This document shows, one piece after another, positions 26,111-34,592 of a stretch of 64,000 nt of DNA (within the stretch, counting starts at the first letter, position 1; every line of letters starts with the position of its first letter). The notes beneath the pieces were generated by a model. It did not search any database. It had not been told where the DNA came from and saw nothing but the letters and a program-made list of their open reading frames with translations. Made by a program: the position numbers and the translations under genes. Source of the DNA: Paenibacillus sp. DMB20 (lineage in GTDB: Bacteria > Bacillota > Bacilli > Paenibacillales > Paenibacillaceae); contig NZ_LAZU01000037.1 in the NCBI RefSeq assembly GCF_000987955.1, forward strand, positions 186,001 through 250,000, read 5' to 3'.

Positions 26111-26135
26111 GAAACTCATCATTTCGATGAGTTTC
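26111..26135 (-). terminator. Hairpin at the end of tlyA
   Basis: Stem GAAACTCATC/GATGAGTTTC with a five-base loop overlaps the tlyA stop codon and is followed by TTTTGC on the minus strand. It may attenuate transcription into the next genes. Confidence 0.65.
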
Positions 26136-26988
26136 CCGTAAATGTATGAGCCGCTTGCTGCACGGTGTCGTCGATCCATTGGCCCAGAAAATCGGGTGTC
26201 TGCTCAATGCTCCCCGGTTCTTCCGTCAGGACCTCTCCCTCCGGCGGAACGCGCCAGTGGGCCAGAAATTCAATATTTCCCTCGCCTCCGGTAATCGGGG
26301 AGAAGGTTAGGCCCTTCAGCTCGAATCCGAGACCGTGGGCAAAAGCAAGCACTTCCGTCAACACTTCCCGGTGCACCTTCGGATCGCGCACCACTCCGGA
26401 TTTCCCGACTTTTTCGCGTCCAGCCTCAAACTGAGGCTTGATCAAAGCCGCCACGTCCCCAGGTTTATCAAGCAGAGCTTTTAACGGCGGAAGAATAATC
26501 CGCAAGGAAATAAAAGAGACGTCGATGCTGGCAAAATCAGGCCGCGGCCCTTTCATATCTTCCGGTGTCATGTAGCGGAAGTTCGTTCGCTCCATTACGT
26601 TAACGCGGTCGTCGTTACGGAGAGACCAATCGAGCTGATTGTAGCCGACGTCGATCGCATAGACATACCGCGCCCCATGCTGAAGGGCACAGTCGGTAAA
26701 ACCGCCGGTGGAAGACCCGATATCAAGCATCGTTCTCCCGGTCATGTCAATCCCGAAGTTTTTTAGCGCTTTTTCCAGCTTCAACCCTCCGCGGCTGACG
26801 TATGGATGAACCGATCCTTTCACCCGGATTTCCGTATCGCGGGGAATTTTCATTCCCGCCTTTTCGATCCGTTCCGTGCCGGCGTAAACAATCCCGGCCA
26901 TGACGGCAGCCTTTGCTTTTTCCCGGCTTTCGTAGAAGCCCTGCTCCACGAGCAGGACATCGATGCGTTCTTTTTGCGATGAATTCAT
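26119..26988 (-). CDS. tlyA: TlyA-family rRNA 2'-O-methyltransferase
   Basis: An S4 RNA-binding domain (residues 1-60; RIDVLLVEQGFYESREKAKA) fused to an FtsJ-type methyltransferase. The SAM-binding motif is MLDIGSSTGGFTDCALQ and the catalytic K-D-K-E set is represented around DVGYNQL, ASIDVSFISL and IKPQFEAG. Mycobacterial TlyA methylates ribosomal cytidines and influences capreomycin sensitivity; the activity of this copy is inferred. The ATG at 26988 has AGGAG six bases upstream and starts after the dxs stop, unlike an earlier in-frame GTG that overlaps dxs. Confidence 0.92.
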   Translation of the reverse strand: MNSSQKERIDVLLVEQGFYESREKAKAAVMAGIVYAGTERIEKAGMKIPRDTEIRVKGSVHPYVSRGGLKLEKALKNFGIDMTGRTMLDIGSSTGGFTDCALQHGARYVYAIDVGYNQLDWSLRNDDRVNVMERTNFRYMTPEDMKGPRPDFASIDVSFISLRIILPPLKALLDKPGDVAALIKPQFEAGREKVGKSGVVRDPKVHREVLTEVLAFAHGLGFELKGLTFSPITGGEGNIEFLAHWRVPPEGEVLTEEPGSIEQTPDFLGQWIDDTVQQAAHTFTGNSSK

Positions 26989-27008
26989 TCTGATCTCCTG
27001 ATCTGTCA

Positions 27009-28916
27009 CTATGACGAAAAGCTTCTTTTTGCCAAAGCGCCGGAATTCGGGGCTACCAAGCCGCGGATGCGGGCACAGACATTTTCTGCGGTCAGACCGA
27101 CCTCAGCCCGTTGCTCCTTGATGCTTCCATGCTCGATAAACCGGTCTTCGATCCCCATTAAGGAAACGACGGCATCATGCATGCCCTGTTCGGCAAAATA
27201 CTCCAGCACCGCACTCCCGAGACTTCCGGCTTGGGAGGCTTCTTCCAATACAACCATCGCCGTTCCGGTCAATGCCAATCCGCTGAGCATCTCCCCATCC
27301 AGCGGCTTCAGGAAACGGGCATTTATGATTTGAACCTGCATGCCTTCACGCTTGAGCATGTCGGCCGCTTCCTCGGCCAGCTGAACCATCGGGCCGGCCG
27401 CGAGAATCGCGCAGCCTTCTCCAGAGCGAACCATCTCCCACTTCCCGATCGGGATGCTGGTCAGTTCTTTATCCAATTCGACGCCCGTACCGTTGATGCG
27501 CGGGTATCGGTAAGCGATCGGACCGTCGTTATATTCAAGCGCCGTCTTCATCATATGGCGCAATTCATTCTCGTCTTTAGGCATCATCAACACGATATTC
27601 GGGATATGGCGCATAAAAGCAATGTCATAAACGCCTTGATGGGTTTCCCCGTCCGCACCGACAAAACCCGCTCGGTCGACGGCTATCATGACGTTGGCGT
27701 TATGGCGGCAAATATCATGGACGATTTGATCGTAAGCACGCTGCATGAATGTGGAATATACCGCAAATACAGGCTTCATGCCTTCCATTGCCAATGCCGC
27801 GCACAATGTTGCCGCGTGCTGCTCGGCAATTCCCACATCGATCATCCGGTCCGGGAATTTTTTGCTGAACGGAATCAATCCTGAGCCGCCCGGCATCGCT
27901 GGCGTGACTGCAACGATTCGCTCGTCTTGCTCACCCAACTCGATCAAGGTTTGTCCGAATACTTCCGTATACATCGGATTGCCGACCGCTTTCAGAACCT
28001 GTCCGGATTCGATCTTATACGGTGAAATGCCGTGCCACTTATGGGAATCCGATTCTGCGGGACGGTATCCCTTGCCCTTGGTCGTCACAGCATGAATCAG
28101 AACGGGTCCGTCCACATTGTCAGCCTGCTTTAACGTATCGATCAGTTTGTTCAGATCATGTCCGTCCACAGGCCCCAGATACGTGAACCCCAACTCCTCG
28201 AACAAAATCCCGGGCACCATCATGTACTTAAGGCTGTCCTTCATTTTCTCCGCCGTCTTGGCCAACTTGCCGCCGATGGCCGGGATTTTTTTCAGAAGGC
28301 TTTCAACCTCGTCTTTTGCCCTCAAATAATAACGGTCGGAACGGATTTTGCTCAAATAATTGTGCATGGCGCCAACGTTCGGCGCAATCGACATTTCGTT
28401 GTCGTTTAAAATGACGATCATTTTTTTCTTCTCGTGACCGATATGATTGAGCGCTTCAAAAGCCATCCCGCCCGTTAGCGCGCCGTCGCCGATCATGGCG
28501 ATGATCCGGTTGTCCTCGCCTTTCAAATCCCGGGCGAGCGCCATCCCCATGGCAGCCGATAAAGAGGTGCTGCTGTGTCCGGCTTCCCATACGTCGTGCT
28601 CGCTTTCGGCTCGCTTTACAAAGCCACACAGTCCCTTGTGCTTGCGCAGGGTATCGAACTGGTCCATGCGGCCGGTCAAAATTTTATGAACATAAGCCTG
28701 ATGTCCCACGTCGAATATCATTTTGTCCCTTGGGCTGTCGAAACAGAAATGCAGGGCCAGCGTGAGTTCTACCACTCCCAAATTCGATGCAAGGTGCCCG
28801 CCGGTAACCGATAGCTTTTCTATTAAAAACTGACGGATTTCCCCGGCCAAATCGGCCAATGCGTCAACCGACAGATTTTTCAATTGTTCTGGATGTTTTA
28901 TGTTTGGAAGCAGCAT
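27009..28916 (-). CDS. dxs: 1-deoxy-D-xylulose-5-phosphate synthase
   Basis: First enzyme of the methylerythritol phosphate route to isoprenoids: condenses pyruvate with glyceraldehyde-3-phosphate using thiamine diphosphate. At 635 residues it is full length. Motifs include DVGHQAYVHKILTGR, the ThDP-binding GDGALTGGMAFEALN and ILNDNEMSI, YLGPVDGHDL, GIAEQHAATLCAALA and VDRAGFVGADGETHQG. It follows ispA, so precursor synthesis and prenyl elongation are adjacent, as in Bacillus yqiD-dxs-yqxC. Confidence 0.97.
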   Translation of the reverse strand: MLLPNIKHPEQLKNLSVDALADLAGEIRQFLIEKLSVTGGHLASNLGVVELTLALHFCFDSPRDKMIFDVGHQAYVHKILTGRMDQFDTLRKHKGLCGFVKRAESEHDVWEAGHSSTSLSAAMGMALARDLKGEDNRIIAMIGDGALTGGMAFEALNHIGHEKKKMIVILNDNEMSIAPNVGAMHNYLSKIRSDRYYLRAKDEVESLLKKIPAIGGKLAKTAEKMKDSLKYMMVPGILFEELGFTYLGPVDGHDLNKLIDTLKQADNVDGPVLIHAVTTKGKGYRPAESDSHKWHGISPYKIESGQVLKAVGNPMYTEVFGQTLIELGEQDERIVAVTPAMPGGSGLIPFSKKFPDRMIDVGIAEQHAATLCAALAMEGMKPVFAVYSTFMQRAYDQIVHDICRHNANVMIAVDRAGFVGADGETHQGVYDIAFMRHIPNIVLMMPKDENELRHMMKTALEYNDGPIAYRYPRINGTGVELDKELTSIPIGKWEMVRSGEGCAILAAGPMVQLAEEAADMLKREGMQVQIINARFLKPLDGEMLSGLALTGTAMVVLEEASQAGSLGSAVLEYFAEQGMHDAVVSLMGIEDRFIEHGSIKEQRAEVGLTAENVCARIRGLVAPNSGALAKRSFSS

Positions 28917-29011
28917 GAAGAATCTCCCCGCTTTCCTGAGTTAAGTTTGAATACCATGATATGTTTGCCCATACGCACGGGCTCATTGTTGGACATTAGA
29001 CATTATATCAC

Positions 29012-29040
29012 AAAAAAACCGCTTGCAAGTAATCGGGGTT
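29012..29040 (-). terminator. Weak terminator after ispA
   Basis: A small bulged stem (AACCCCG with CGGTT) around the palindrome CTTGCAAG, followed by T7 on the minus strand, begins at the ispA stop codon. Low stem strength makes termination uncertain. Confidence 0.4.
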
Positions 29041-29953
29041 AATGATCCCTCGCCATCAGATAATCCGCGATTTCAATCAGCCGTTTCGGATCGGCAAAAC
29101 CCGCGTTTTCAATGACCGCTTTGGCATCGTCCGTCAAACGGGCCACACGCTGTTTGGATGCCTCCAAACCGATGAAATACGGATACGTTACTTTTTGCTG
29201 TTTGACATCGCTTTGGGTCTTTTTCCCGAGCTTCGTTTCATCGCCTACCAAATCCAAAATATCGTCCTGGATTTGAAAAGCCAGGCCCAAATGATGACCG
29301 AAGGTCCGAAGGGCTTCCAACTGAGAATCGCTAACGCCTGCGATACGCCCTCCCGCGATAAGGGAAAACATGATGAGGTCGCTTGTTTTGTGAACATGAA
29401 TGTACTCCAGCTGCTCCAAGCTGGTCAGGCCCTGCTCGCCCTCCATGTCGGCAACCTGTCCGCCCACCATTCCCCGGGGGCCTGCGAATTCCGCCAGATC
29501 CTCAACGATCGCAAGCACGCGATCCGCCGGCACTCCATGTTTGCGCGAGGACTGAACCACGCTGTAAAAGGCATGGGTCAACAAGGCATCCCCGGCCAAA
29601 ATGGCTGCCGCTTCACCGAACACCTTGTGATTCGTCGGCTTGCCCCGCCGGAAATCGTCATTGTCCATGGCGGGCAAATCATCATGAACAAGCGAGTACG
29701 TATGTACCATCTCAACGGCGCAGGCAACGGGCAGCGCGGCTTCGAAATCCCCTCCTCCGGCTTCGCAGGCTGCGATAACGAGCAGCGGACGAAGGCGTTT
29801 TCCGCCCGCAGTCAGAGAATACAGCATCGACTTCCGCAAACTTTCAGGCACTGTCCAACCGTCAGGAAAAAGCGATGACAGCTCCCCCGCAAGACGATCG
29901 TTAAAATCTTTCATGTATTTATCCAGCGGCAGCCGGTTATTCACGATCTTCAC
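29039..29953 (-). CDS. ispA: Farnesyl (geranyl) diphosphate synthase
   Basis: A 304-residue trans-prenyltransferase that adds isopentenyl diphosphate to make C10-C15 chains. First aspartate-rich motif DDLPAMDNDD preceded by VHTYSLVHDD, the GKRLRPLLVIAA segment, and second aspartate-rich motif QIQDDILDLVGD are present. Product length cannot be read with certainty but the sequence is FPP-synthase-like. It overlaps the end of xseB by 17 bases; the start is GTG. Isoprenoid chains feed quinone, undecaprenyl and heme O synthesis. Confidence 0.95.
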   Translation of the reverse strand: MKIVNNRLPLDKYMKDFNDRLAGELSSLFPDGWTVPESLRKSMLYSLTAGGKRLRPLLVIAACEAGGGDFEAALPVACAVEMVHTYSLVHDDLPAMDNDDFRRGKPTNHKVFGEAAAILAGDALLTHAFYSVVQSSRKHGVPADRVLAIVEDLAEFAGPRGMVGGQVADMEGEQGLTSLEQLEYIHVHKTSDLIMFSLIAGGRIAGVSDSQLEALRTFGHHLGLAFQIQDDILDLVGDETKLGKKTQSDVKQQKVTYPYFIGLEASKQRVARLTDDAKAVIENAGFADPKRLIEIADYLMARDH

Positions 29954-30194
29954 CCGTTTCCTCGAGCATGCCGCCGAATGGGCGGCGATTCAGCTCTCCG
30001 CCTTCTTCAACGATCATCTCGATTTTTTGTTCTACCTGCTCCAGCTTTTGGCTGCACATTTGGGAAAGCCGCATCCCCTTCTGAAAAAGATCGATGGCCT
30101 TTTCCAGCGGCACGTCCCCGTCTTCCAGCTGGCTCACGATCGTTTCCAGCTGTGCCATCGCTTCCTCAAAACTCAGTTCCGTTTCATTCGCCAC
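29937..30194 (-). CDS. xseB: Exodeoxyribonuclease VII small subunit
   Basis: An 85-residue, mainly helical protein: the signature region LSFEEAMAQLETIVSQLEDG followed by PLEKAIDLFQKGM. XseB binds in several copies to XseA to make exonuclease VII, which degrades single-stranded DNA from both ends. It overlaps the 3' end of xseA by 11 bases and the start of ispA, so all three are translated from one compact message. The acidic tail (EETGEDRE) is typical. Confidence 0.96.
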   Translation of the reverse strand: MANETELSFEEAMAQLETIVSQLEDGDVPLEKAIDLFQKGMRLSQMCSQKLEQVEQKIEMIVEEGGELNRRPFGGMLEETGEDRE

Positions 30195-31554
30195 GATTGT
30201 TCTCCTCCTTCATTCCCCACACTTGACACTGAAGGCTTCCGTCACTGACCTTCACATGGACCAAATCCCCAAGCTGAACGTCATTTAACGATTTAACCAG
30301 TTTTCGCTCCTGCTCGTCATATACCAGACTGTACCCGCGCGACATAATCTTCAGCGGACTTAAGGCGTCCAAATGCCTCATCTCGGATTGAAGATGCAGA
30401 AGCTTGGATCGCATAATCGTCTGCATCGCCGAAGTGAGCTGCCGATGGGCCGTATCTCTCCGGCGACGGGCCAACTCTGCTTGAACCTTCGGATTAAAAC
30501 GTATAAGTCCCTGTTTTAATGAGCCGAGACGTTCCCGGCTCAGCCTTGCTTTCGCCTGCAGCGTCCCCTGCAGGCGAAGCTTCAGCATATCTAGCCGCTC
30601 GGCATGCTGAAGCATATACCTGCGCGGATGGACCAGTACAGGAGAACGCTGGAGAGCGGCCAGCCGCTCCCTGCTACGGGTAAGGCGCTGCTGAAGTCCC
30701 TGCTGCAGCTGCCGCTCCCGCTGCCGAAGCCTGGACTTGATCTCAGCGGCGTTGGGAACGGCCAGCTCGGCAGCTGCCGTCGGGGTTGCTGCCCGAAGAT
30801 CCGCCGCAAAGTCCGATATCGTAAAATCCGTTTCATGCCCAACCGCCGAAATGACGGGAATGGCCGATTCGTAAATGGCTCTGGCAACAACTTCTTCGTT
30901 GAAGGCCCACAGCTCCTCCAGGGATCCGCCGCCCCGGCCGACGATGAGAACGTCGGCTTCCGCCATACGGTTCATATTGCGGATCGCTTTGACGATGGAA
31001 GGGGCCGCGCTCTTCCCCTGAACCAATACAGGGTACAGCACGACTTTCACCTGCGGATAACGGCGGCGGATCGTAATCATGATATCCCGTACCGCTGCCC
31101 CCGTAGGAGATGTTATCACCCCCACCGTGCGCGGGTACACGGGAAGCGGCCTTTTCCGCTCGGCCGCAAACAGGCCTTCCTGCTCCAGCTTCTTCTTCAA
31201 CTGCTCGTATGCAAGGTACAAACTTCCGATCCCGTCCGGCTGCATGTGAGAAGCATAAAACTGATACTGCCCGTCCCGTTCATAAACCGAAACGTTCCCG
31301 CGCGCGATCACCCGCGAGCCTTCCTTCGGGATAAAAGGAAGCTTCTGGTTGTGGGCCGCAAACATAATGGCCCTGATGCGGCTCCCTTCATCCTTCAAGG
31401 TAAAATACATATGCCCGCTTGAATGATGGGTAAAGTTGGATATTTCTCCCCGGATCCATACATCCGCAAGCCGGGAATCGCCTTCCATTTTCATACGGAT
31501 GTAGCGGTTCAGATCCTTGACGGACAACACCCGCTGCTGATCCACAGGTTTCAT
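30184..31554 (-). CDS. xseA: Exodeoxyribonuclease VII large subunit
   Basis: The catalytic subunit (456 residues). An OB-fold nucleic-acid binding domain lies at about residues 1-110 (DVWIRGEISNFTHHSSGHMYFTLKDE), then the nuclease domain with VGVITSPTGAAVRDI, the RGGGSLEELWAFN motif and SAVGHETDFTISDFAADLRA. A long, basic coiled-coil C-terminal part (about 270-420) binds XseB. It lies two bases after folD and overlaps xseB, fitting the yqiB/yqiC pair of B. subtilis. Confidence 0.96.
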   Translation of the reverse strand: MKPVDQQRVLSVKDLNRYIRMKMEGDSRLADVWIRGEISNFTHHSSGHMYFTLKDEGSRIRAIMFAAHNQKLPFIPKEGSRVIARGNVSVYERDGQYQFYASHMQPDGIGSLYLAYEQLKKKLEQEGLFAAERKRPLPVYPRTVGVITSPTGAAVRDIMITIRRRYPQVKVVLYPVLVQGKSAAPSIVKAIRNMNRMAEADVLIVGRGGGSLEELWAFNEEVVARAIYESAIPVISAVGHETDFTISDFAADLRAATPTAAAELAVPNAAEIKSRLRQRERQLQQGLQQRLTRSRERLAALQRSPVLVHPRRYMLQHAERLDMLKLRLQGTLQAKARLSRERLGSLKQGLIRFNPKVQAELARRRRDTAHRQLTSAMQTIMRSKLLHLQSEMRHLDALSPLKIMSRGYSLVYDEQERKLVKSLNDVQLGDLVHVKVSDGSLQCQVWGMKEENNRGE

Positions 31555-31555
31555 G

Positions 31556-32413
31556 TTAAGCCAACCCGTTCAGCCGTTTGGATGCCAGCAGCGTGTTCTG
31601 CATCAGCATGGTGATCGTCATCGGTCCTACGCCGCCGGGAACCGGCGTAATGAATCCCGCGAATTCCTTGGCGCTTTCATAATCGACATCTCCGGCAAGC
31701 TTGCCGTTGTCCAAGCGGTTCATTCCCACGTCGATCACAACAGCACCCGGTTTGACATAGCTGCCGTCAATCATATTGGCGCGGCCGATGGCAACGACCA
31801 GGATATCTCCCTGGCGGGCGATTTCAGCCATGTTGGCCGTACGGGAATGGCACATGGTCACGGTAGCGTTTTCCCGCTGAAGAAGAAGCGATACGGGCTT
31901 TCCTACGATATTGGATCTTCCGATCACCACGGCATGTTTGCCTTCGATCGAAACGCCCGTCCGTTTGATCAACTCAATAACTCCGGCGGGCGTGCAAGGA
32001 AGGAGGCTGTCGTCTCCAATCATCAGATTGCCTACATTCACCGGATGAAAACCGTCGACGTCCTTTTCGGGCGCAATCGCATCGATCACCGATTTTTCAT
32101 TGATTTGCTTCGGTAAAGGCAATTGAACCAGAATGCCGTGAATGTTCTCCTGACGGTTAAGCTTGTCCACGAGAGCCAGGAGTTCCTCCTGGCTGGTGGC
32201 AGGGGACAGGCGGTGCACCTCGGAATAGAAGCCGAGCTCATGGCAAGCTTTCTCTTTATTCCGCACATATACCTGAGAAGCGGGATCCTCTCCGACCAGG
32301 ACCACGGCCAGACCGGGACGATGACCTTTTTCGGTCAGAATTTGGACTTCCTTGGCGATGCTTTCCCGAATTTGTTCCGATACTTGTTTTCCGCTTATGA
32401 TGCTTGCACTCAT
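31556..32413 (-). CDS. folD: Bifunctional methylenetetrahydrofolate dehydrogenase/cyclohydrolase FolD
   Basis: Interconverts 5,10-methylene-, methenyl- and 10-formyl-tetrahydrofolate, supplying one-carbon units. The 285-residue protein has the N-terminal catalytic part (VLVGEDPASQVYVRNKEKA, with the active-site lysine, and LVQLPLPKQIN) and the NADP domain (AVVIGRSNIVGKP, then GDILVVAIG). The C-terminal TPVPGGVGPMTITMLMQN motif is complete. In Bacilli folD is conserved next to nusB and xseA, as it is here. Confidence 0.97.
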   Translation of the reverse strand: MSASIISGKQVSEQIRESIAKEVQILTEKGHRPGLAVVLVGEDPASQVYVRNKEKACHELGFYSEVHRLSPATSQEELLALVDKLNRQENIHGILVQLPLPKQINEKSVIDAIAPEKDVDGFHPVNVGNLMIGDDSLLPCTPAGVIELIKRTGVSIEGKHAVVIGRSNIVGKPVSLLLQRENATVTMCHSRTANMAEIARQGDILVVAIGRANMIDGSYVKPGAVVIDVGMNRLDNGKLAGDVDYESAKEFAGFITPVPGGVGPMTITMLMQNTLLASKRLNGLA

Positions 32414-32495
32414 GATTTTCTCTCCCCTTACTTTAAAAAAAGTGGATTCTAACGCCTGCGGTGTAAAGCCGATGGGAACCTAGCCCTCCTAGGCG

Positions 32496-32960
32496 TTAAT
32501 TTGCCGATTGAGTCAGCTGGGATTTTACCTTGTCGAGTTCCTGAAGCATGCGACCTAATACGCCGTTGACGAATTTTCCGGATTCCTCGGTTCCAAAATG
32601 CTTGGCGAGCTCGATGGCTTCATTCACGGCCACCTTTCCCGGAACGTCTTCGCGAAATGCCAGTTCATAAGCGGCCAGCCGCAGGATTTGACGGTCTACC
32701 CGGGACAGGCGGCTGACCTGCCAACCTTTCAGGTAATGGGCCAGTACGGCATCAATCTGTTCCCGAACCGCCCAGCATCCATCCACAAGTTCAAGCACGA
32801 TCTCTGCCACCTTCACCTCATCACCGATGACCCTGTCGGTTTCGTTCTCCTCGGCCGCCTCGAAAAGCAGCATCATTACGGCTTCCTTGCTGTTTACTTC
32901 ATTCATTTCCATCTGATACAGACTTTGAACGGCGATTTCTCTGATAACACGTCTTTTCAT
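32496..32960 (-). CDS. nusB: Transcription antitermination factor NusB
   Basis: A 154-residue helical RNA-binding protein that, with NusE (S10), binds boxA and supports antitermination of rRNA operons. The characteristic N-terminal REIAVQSLYQMEMN and the core segment WQVSRLSRVDRQILRLAAYEL are present, followed by VPGKVAVNEAIELAKHFGTEESGKFVNGVLG. It sits upstream of folD with an 82-base gap. In B. subtilis nusB is directly downstream of yqhY; here amaP and DUF2273 lie between them. Confidence 0.96.
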   Translation of the reverse strand: MKRRVIREIAVQSLYQMEMNEVNSKEAVMMLLFEAAEENETDRVIGDEVKVAEIVLELVDGCWAVREQIDAVLAHYLKGWQVSRLSRVDRQILRLAAYELAFREDVPGKVAVNEAIELAKHFGTEESGKFVNGVLGRMLQELDKVKSQLTQSAN

Positions 32961-33117
32961 TTTGTTCCTCCCGGTTGAACCCGTTGAATTCAGTTTTATG
33001 ATTTATTGGCTTGATTCCATTATTCTCATCATGTCCATATAACATTAGAAAAACGTCTATCATTTAAACGTTGTTATTCTTGCGGTTTAAGATGGGCTCG
33101 GCTGCACCGAAAAATCC

Positions 33118-33203
33118 AAAAAAAAAACCTGTGAGCGGCTCTCTCCGCAAAACGGGCGAGATACAGCATGTCTCGGCTTTTTCCGGAGAAAGCATATCAC
33201 AGG
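33118..33203 (-). terminator. Structured terminator or small RNA after the DUF2273 gene
   Basis: Read on the minus strand, CCTGTGA (plus 33197-33203) pairs with TCACAGG (plus 33128-33134); inside it GCTTTCTCCG pairs with CGGAGAGAGC, and within that CGAGA pairs with TCTCG. A T10 run (plus 33118-33127) follows directly. The stop codon of the preceding gene abuts the structure. Terminator function is secure; the length of about 75 paired-region bases is unusual. Confidence 0.8.
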
Positions 33204-33205
33204 GT

Positions 33206-33439
33206 TCATTTAAACGGCCGCCAACGCTCAAACAGCGAGCGCCCCCACTCCTGCCAGTGAAACAGGGAGCCCTGCTGCAAATCCTTTCGTTTACCGAAGG
33301 TATAGCCGATAAATACCACTAATGCAAAGAACAGCATATCCCAAAAACCGGATAATAAATAAATCAGGCCGCATATCGCGCCGCTAGTTACACCGAATAT
33401 ACGCCCACCGTGACTCTCCCATATTTGTTTCCAAGGCAT
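33206..33439 (-). CDS. DUF2273 family small membrane protein
   Basis: A 77-residue protein with two predicted membrane helices (GRIFGVTSGAICGLIYLLSG and LFFALVVFIGYTFGKR) separated by a tight turn, with a basic, aromatic C-terminus (WQEWGRSLFERW). DUF2273 proteins are regularly encoded beside Asp23 and AmaP in Gram-positive bacteria, as here, and are thought to belong to the same envelope-stress module. Biochemical function is not known. The gene lies 15 bases after amaP. Confidence 0.85.
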   Translation of the reverse strand: MPWKQIWESHGGRIFGVTSGAICGLIYLLSGFWDMLFFALVVFIGYTFGKRKDLQQGSLFHWQEWGRSLFERWRPFK

Positions 33440-33454
33440 TTGGGAAGCTCACCT

Positions 33455-33994
33455 CTATTCCACGCGGCTCTTGAAGCTTGGTGCCTGAACCACGTTTGCT
33501 ATATAGACGGATACGCTCGAAACCGGAATTCCTGTCGTATCCTCCACAAAATCATGAACCTGCTTCTGCACTTCCGTCGTAAGGCCCGGAATGGATTCCT
33601 CTCCATCCACGACCGCCCGGATCGCAATATCCAATCCGGACTGCGAGACCTTGATGCGGGATTTCAAATCACGAACCCCCCGCACGCGGGAAGCTGCTTT
33701 TAAACACAGGTTTTCGATGGTTTCAACCGAAATCTGGATATCGCCGAACTCGGTACGCTGGTCTATCGAATGGGTCACGGTCCGATCCCGGCGCACCGAA
33801 ATGTAGAAGAAACGGATGCTCATCAGGAACAAAACCGCCGCAGCGATAATGCCAGCCCAAATGAGCCGCTGCTCCCAATCATAGGTAAGGTCGTACGGAA
33901 TAGCGCCGCTCAAGAGGAGGATGGCAACTACTGAAATCACGCCGATACTCAAACTGTATATAAACAGCATAAGTCTGTCCACTATTTTGGCCAC
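33455..33994 (-). CDS. amaP: Alkaline shock response membrane anchor AmaP
   Basis: About 180 residues. Two N-terminal membrane helices (LMLFIYSLSIGVISVVAILLL and LIWAGIIAAAVLFLMSI) precede an Asp23-like cytoplasmic domain (GDIQISVETIENLCLKAASRVRG). AmaP anchors Asp23 at the membrane in Staphylococcus. Several in-frame starts are possible; GTG at 33994 (MAKIVDRLM) agrees best with relatives, although AAGGAGG then lies a rather long 11 bases upstream. It is co-directional with asp23 upstream and DUF2273 downstream. Confidence 0.88.
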   Translation of the reverse strand: MAKIVDRLMLFIYSLSIGVISVVAILLLSGAIPYDLTYDWEQRLIWAGIIAAAVLFLMSIRFFYISVRRDRTVTHSIDQRTEFGDIQISVETIENLCLKAASRVRGVRDLKSRIKVSQSGLDIAIRAVVDGEESIPGLTTEVQKQVHDFVEDTTGIPVSSVSVYIANVVQAPSFKSRVE

Positions 33995-34061
33995 GAACAG
34001 CACAGCCTCCTTAAATTAGATTAAACCCTCGACATCGCTGTCGGGGGTTCAAGTGCTTGCT

Positions 34062-34475
34062 TTATTTCACTCGCTGAACCTGATCCAGATCCTCCGTCTT
34101 GTCGGATGCTTTCGCGAAATGCACGTCATGGATATGAACGTTGACTTCCACGACCGTCAGTCCCGTCATATTCTCGATCGAACGCTTGACGTTCCGCTGA
34201 ATTTCGCTTGCGACCTCCGGCAGACGCTGGCCGTATTCCACGATTACGGACACGTCCACAGCCGCCTCGCGTTGTCCCACTTCGACCTTCACGCCTTTGG
34301 ACAGGTTTTTCATTCCGAGAAGCTCGGCAATGCCTCCTGCAAACCCTCCGCTCATTCCCGCTACGCCGTTCACTTCGACCGTTGCAAGTCCGGCAATGAC
34401 TTCAATAACTTCGGGTGCAATCTGAATTTGGCCGATTTCCGTACGTTCAAATTCCGTCGGCAAAGTATCCACCAT
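34062..34475 (-). CDS. yqhY: Asp23/Gls24 family protein (YqhY)
   Basis: A 137-residue cytoplasmic protein of the Asp23 family: GQIQIAPEVIEVIAGLAT and SKGVKVEVGQREAAVDVSVI are typical, as is TGLTVVEVNVHIHDVHF. In B. subtilis YqhY is encoded with accBC and its loss disturbs acetyl-CoA carboxylase activity; the same gene order here supports that link. ATG at 34475 follows AAAGGTG by about nine bases and removes four residues of a longer frame. It probably works with the AmaP anchor encoded next. Confidence 0.93.
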   Translation of the reverse strand: MVDTLPTEFERTEIGQIQIAPEVIEVIAGLATVEVNGVAGMSGGFAGGIAELLGMKNLSKGVKVEVGQREAAVDVSVIVEYGQRLPEVASEIQRNVKRSIENMTGLTVVEVNVHIHDVHFAKASDKTEDLDQVQRVK

Positions 34476-34592
34476 GTGTAAACACACCTTTCAAAATAAG
34501 TTTGCGGATGCTCAGTACTAATCAAGACATGCGCTCTTTGTTACTCATACTATATCATTTGCCCCAATTAATGACAAACGACAAGAGAGTGA

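Noticed and set aside
34510..34521. A FapR-like half-site (CAGTACTAA) upstream of asp23
   Set aside because: Only the TACTAA half matches; the other half of the dyad is absent.
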